A DNA stretch of 6,114 nt from Thermoanaerobaculia bacterium (GTDB lineage: Bacteria > Acidobacteriota > Thermoanaerobaculia > Multivoradales > UBA5704). Position numbers and translations under genes: made by a program. Below the pieces are notes generated by a model that searched no databases, had not been told where the DNA came from, and saw only the letters and a list, made by a program, of their open reading frames with translations. Shown here in pieces: positions 5,228 to 6,114 of this stretch. Position 1 is the stretch's first letter. Each line of letters begins with the position of its first letter. The stretch spans positions 1 through 6,114 of the forward strand of contig JAICSG010000262.1 of assembly GCA_025937035.1 (NCBI GenBank), read 5' to 3'.

Positions 5228-6114
5228 AGAGCCGCCCCCATCTCGGCCAGCTTGCGCTCCGCCTCCTCCGGGGAGAGCCCCTCGACGAGGGCGAGCAGGG
5301 CCGCGAGATCCTCCTCGCTCTCCTCGCCCTTGGCGCGGCCGATCAGCTTGGACAGCCCGGCGATGGTGGGGGCCTCGAACAGCGCCGTCACCGGCAGGTC
5401 GGCGTCGAACAGGGTGCGGATCTGGGTGACCATCTGGATCGCCAGCAGCGAGTGGCCGCCCAACTCGAGGAAGCTGTCCTCGACGCCCACCGGGGCGATG
5501 CCGAACAGCTCCTCCCAGAGGGCGGCGAGCCTGGCCTCGCGCTCGTCGCGCGGCTCGGCGTAGGCGGTCGAGAGCCCCGGGCGCCGGGCCTTCTCGCCGC
5601 GGTGCATCGGCGCCAGCTGGGAGAGCAGGCTCTCGGCGGAGACGGCGTCGGCCTCGGCGAGCAGGGCGGGGAGGTCGCGGGCCGCCACCACTACCTGGGG
5701 GAGGGGGGCGGCGAGCAGCCGGCGCAGGGCCTCGCCGCTCCGCGCGGCCGGGACCCCGAAGGCCGTGAGGCTCTTCTGGAGCTCCTCCGGCTGCATCCCG
5801 GCGAGCCCCCCGGCCGCCGCGGCGATCAGCCAGCCGTCCCACTGATAGGGGTCCCAGTGGGCGGCCACGGTGAACGGACCGCCCTCGGCGGACCGCCGCC
5901 GGGCCAGGGCGTCGAGGTAGGCCCCCGCGGCGGCGATGTCGAGCTGCCCCAGGCCGCCGGTGAAGGCCAGGGTGGAGGACATCAGCAGCACGAAGGCGGG
6001 GGGACGCGGCTCGGCCGAGAGGGCCGCCAGCCAAGCCTCCGCGCCCAGGGCGGTGGGGTCGAGGGCGGCCCGCAGGGCCTCCGCCGTCTTGAGCTGCACC
6101 AGGCCGCCGGTGAA
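5224..6114 (-). CDS. Polyketide synthase, C-terminal part (KR fragment - carrier protein), 5' end outside the window
   Basis: This is the last 296 codons of a PKS; the reading frame is open through the window edge, so the start lies beyond 6114. Fragment residues 1-105 match the second half of a PKS ketoreductase: GGLVQLKT near the start, then MSST (S46-S47), GGLGQLD, and a WDPYQWDGW segment like the usual NWdxW. At the active site the Ser is present (S47), but the position 13 residues later, normally Tyr, is Ile60, and the Asn four further on is Gly64, so reduction is probably lost. A typical post-KR linker (VVVAARDLPALL) follows. Residues about 190-260 are a carrier domain with LELGGHSLLA; Ser222 should take the phosphopantetheine arm. 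This NRPS-like carrier motif is common in hybrid lines. An acidic tail (263-296, including GLSPEEAERKLAE) could dock to the next subunit. The TGA stop overlaps the next gene's GTG start. KS, AT and other upstream domains are not visible. Confidence 0.93.
   Translation of the reverse strand, partial: FTGGLVQLKTAEALRAALDPTALGAEAWLAALSAEPRPPAFVLLMSSTLAFTGGLGQLDIAAAGAYLDALARRRSAEGGPFTVAAHWDPYQWDGWLIAAAAGGLAGMQPEELQKSLTAFGVPAARSGEALRRLLAAPLPQVVVAARDLPALLAEADAVSAESLLSQLAPMHRGEKARRPGLSTAYAEPRDEREARLAALWEELFGIAPVGVEDSFLELGGHSLLAIQMVTQIRTLFDADLPVTALFEAPTIAGLSKLIGRAKGEESEEDLAALLALVEGLSPEEAERKLAEMGAAL
5235..5239 (-). promoter_or_regulatory. Weak ribosome binding site for the lone C-domain gene
   Basis: A run of five G lies 7 nt upstream of the GTG start at 5227, inside the end of the PKS gene. 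It is a poor Shine-Dalgarno match, so initiation probably relies on translational coupling through the GTGA stop-start overlap. The start itself is supported mainly by alignment with the downstream paralogues. Confidence 0.4.
5941..5964 (-). repeat. 24-nt direct repeat, copy 2 (KR coding region)
   Basis: This stretch matches positions 6091-6114 at 23 of 24 bases and lies exactly 150 nt (50 codons) away in the same frame. It encodes FTGGLGQL, the KR motif just before the catalytic Tyr position, while the other copy encodes FTGGLVQL. Similarity stops at once on the low-coordinate side of both copies. Confidence 0.75.
6091..6114 (-). repeat. 24-nt direct repeat, copy 1, flush with the window edge
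   Basis: This is the partner of the copy at 5941-5964, with one mismatch. It encodes FTGGLVQL, aligned with the usual GGGLIQLKT motif of KR domains in hybrid PKSs. Because it ends exactly at the last base of the window, the true length of the repeat cannot be seen. Confidence 0.75.

Noticed and set aside
5228..6034. Upstream extension of the lone C-domain frame to 6034
   Set aside because: It overlaps the KR-carrier coding region in another frame and shows no domain motif. The GTG at 5227 matches the MS- starts of both paralogues.
6097..6099. GTG at 6099 as a true start giving a 291-residue protein
   Set aside because: The frame is open to the window edge, the codons before it (FTGGL) already belong to a KR motif, and a start here would cut the KR in half.
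1..6114. Promoters, terminators, tRNA/rRNA, CRISPR arrays, insertion sequences
   Set aside because: The window is coding throughout with overlapping genes. I saw no hairpin plus T-run, no spacer-repeat array and no transposase or terminal inverted repeats.

Overview
This window is an internal slice of a very GC-rich (by eye about 70 % or more) hybrid polyketide/non-ribosomal-peptide (PKS/NRPS) cluster. All genes are on the minus strand, so the biological order runs from position 6114 down to 1. The composition, the GTG start, the short one-module proteins and the PKS carrier domain with an NRPS-like GGHSL motif fit groups such as Myxococcota or Acidobacteriota better than Streptomyces-type actinobacteria. 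That placement is an inference with low confidence.

Layout in order of transcription: (1) 6114-5224, the 3' end of a PKS gene: the C-terminal part of a ketoreductase (KR) domain, a carrier protein domain and an acidic helical tail. (2) 5227-3761, a 488-residue protein that is only a short N-terminal leader plus one condensation (C) domain. (3) 3764-492, a complete 1090-residue C-A-PCP module whose adenylation pocket looks valine-like. (4) 495-1, the first 165 residues of another subunit that again opens with the leader and a C domain. Each junction is a 4-nt overlap (GTGA, ATGA, ATGA), so the four genes form one translationally coupled operon. The window has no intergenic gap, and I see no promoter, terminator, RNA gene, mobile element or CRISPR array.

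Working together, a polyketide-type acyl chain on the carrier of protein 1 would pass to the NRPS part, protein 3 would add one amino acid (probably valine or similar), and protein 4 would continue the chain. Protein 2 is the puzzle: a lone C domain with an intact HHxxxD core sits between the PKS and the next C-A-PCP, so the line has two C domains in succession with no A or PCP between them.

Other oddities: the KR fragment lacks the catalytic Tyr and the following Asn; the A domain carries an in-frame GTCCCT (Val-Pro) mini-repeat in an unusually short A2-A3 loop; three consecutive subunits share an almost identical N-terminal leader; and a 24-nt near-perfect direct repeat in the KR coding region has one copy flush with the end of the window.
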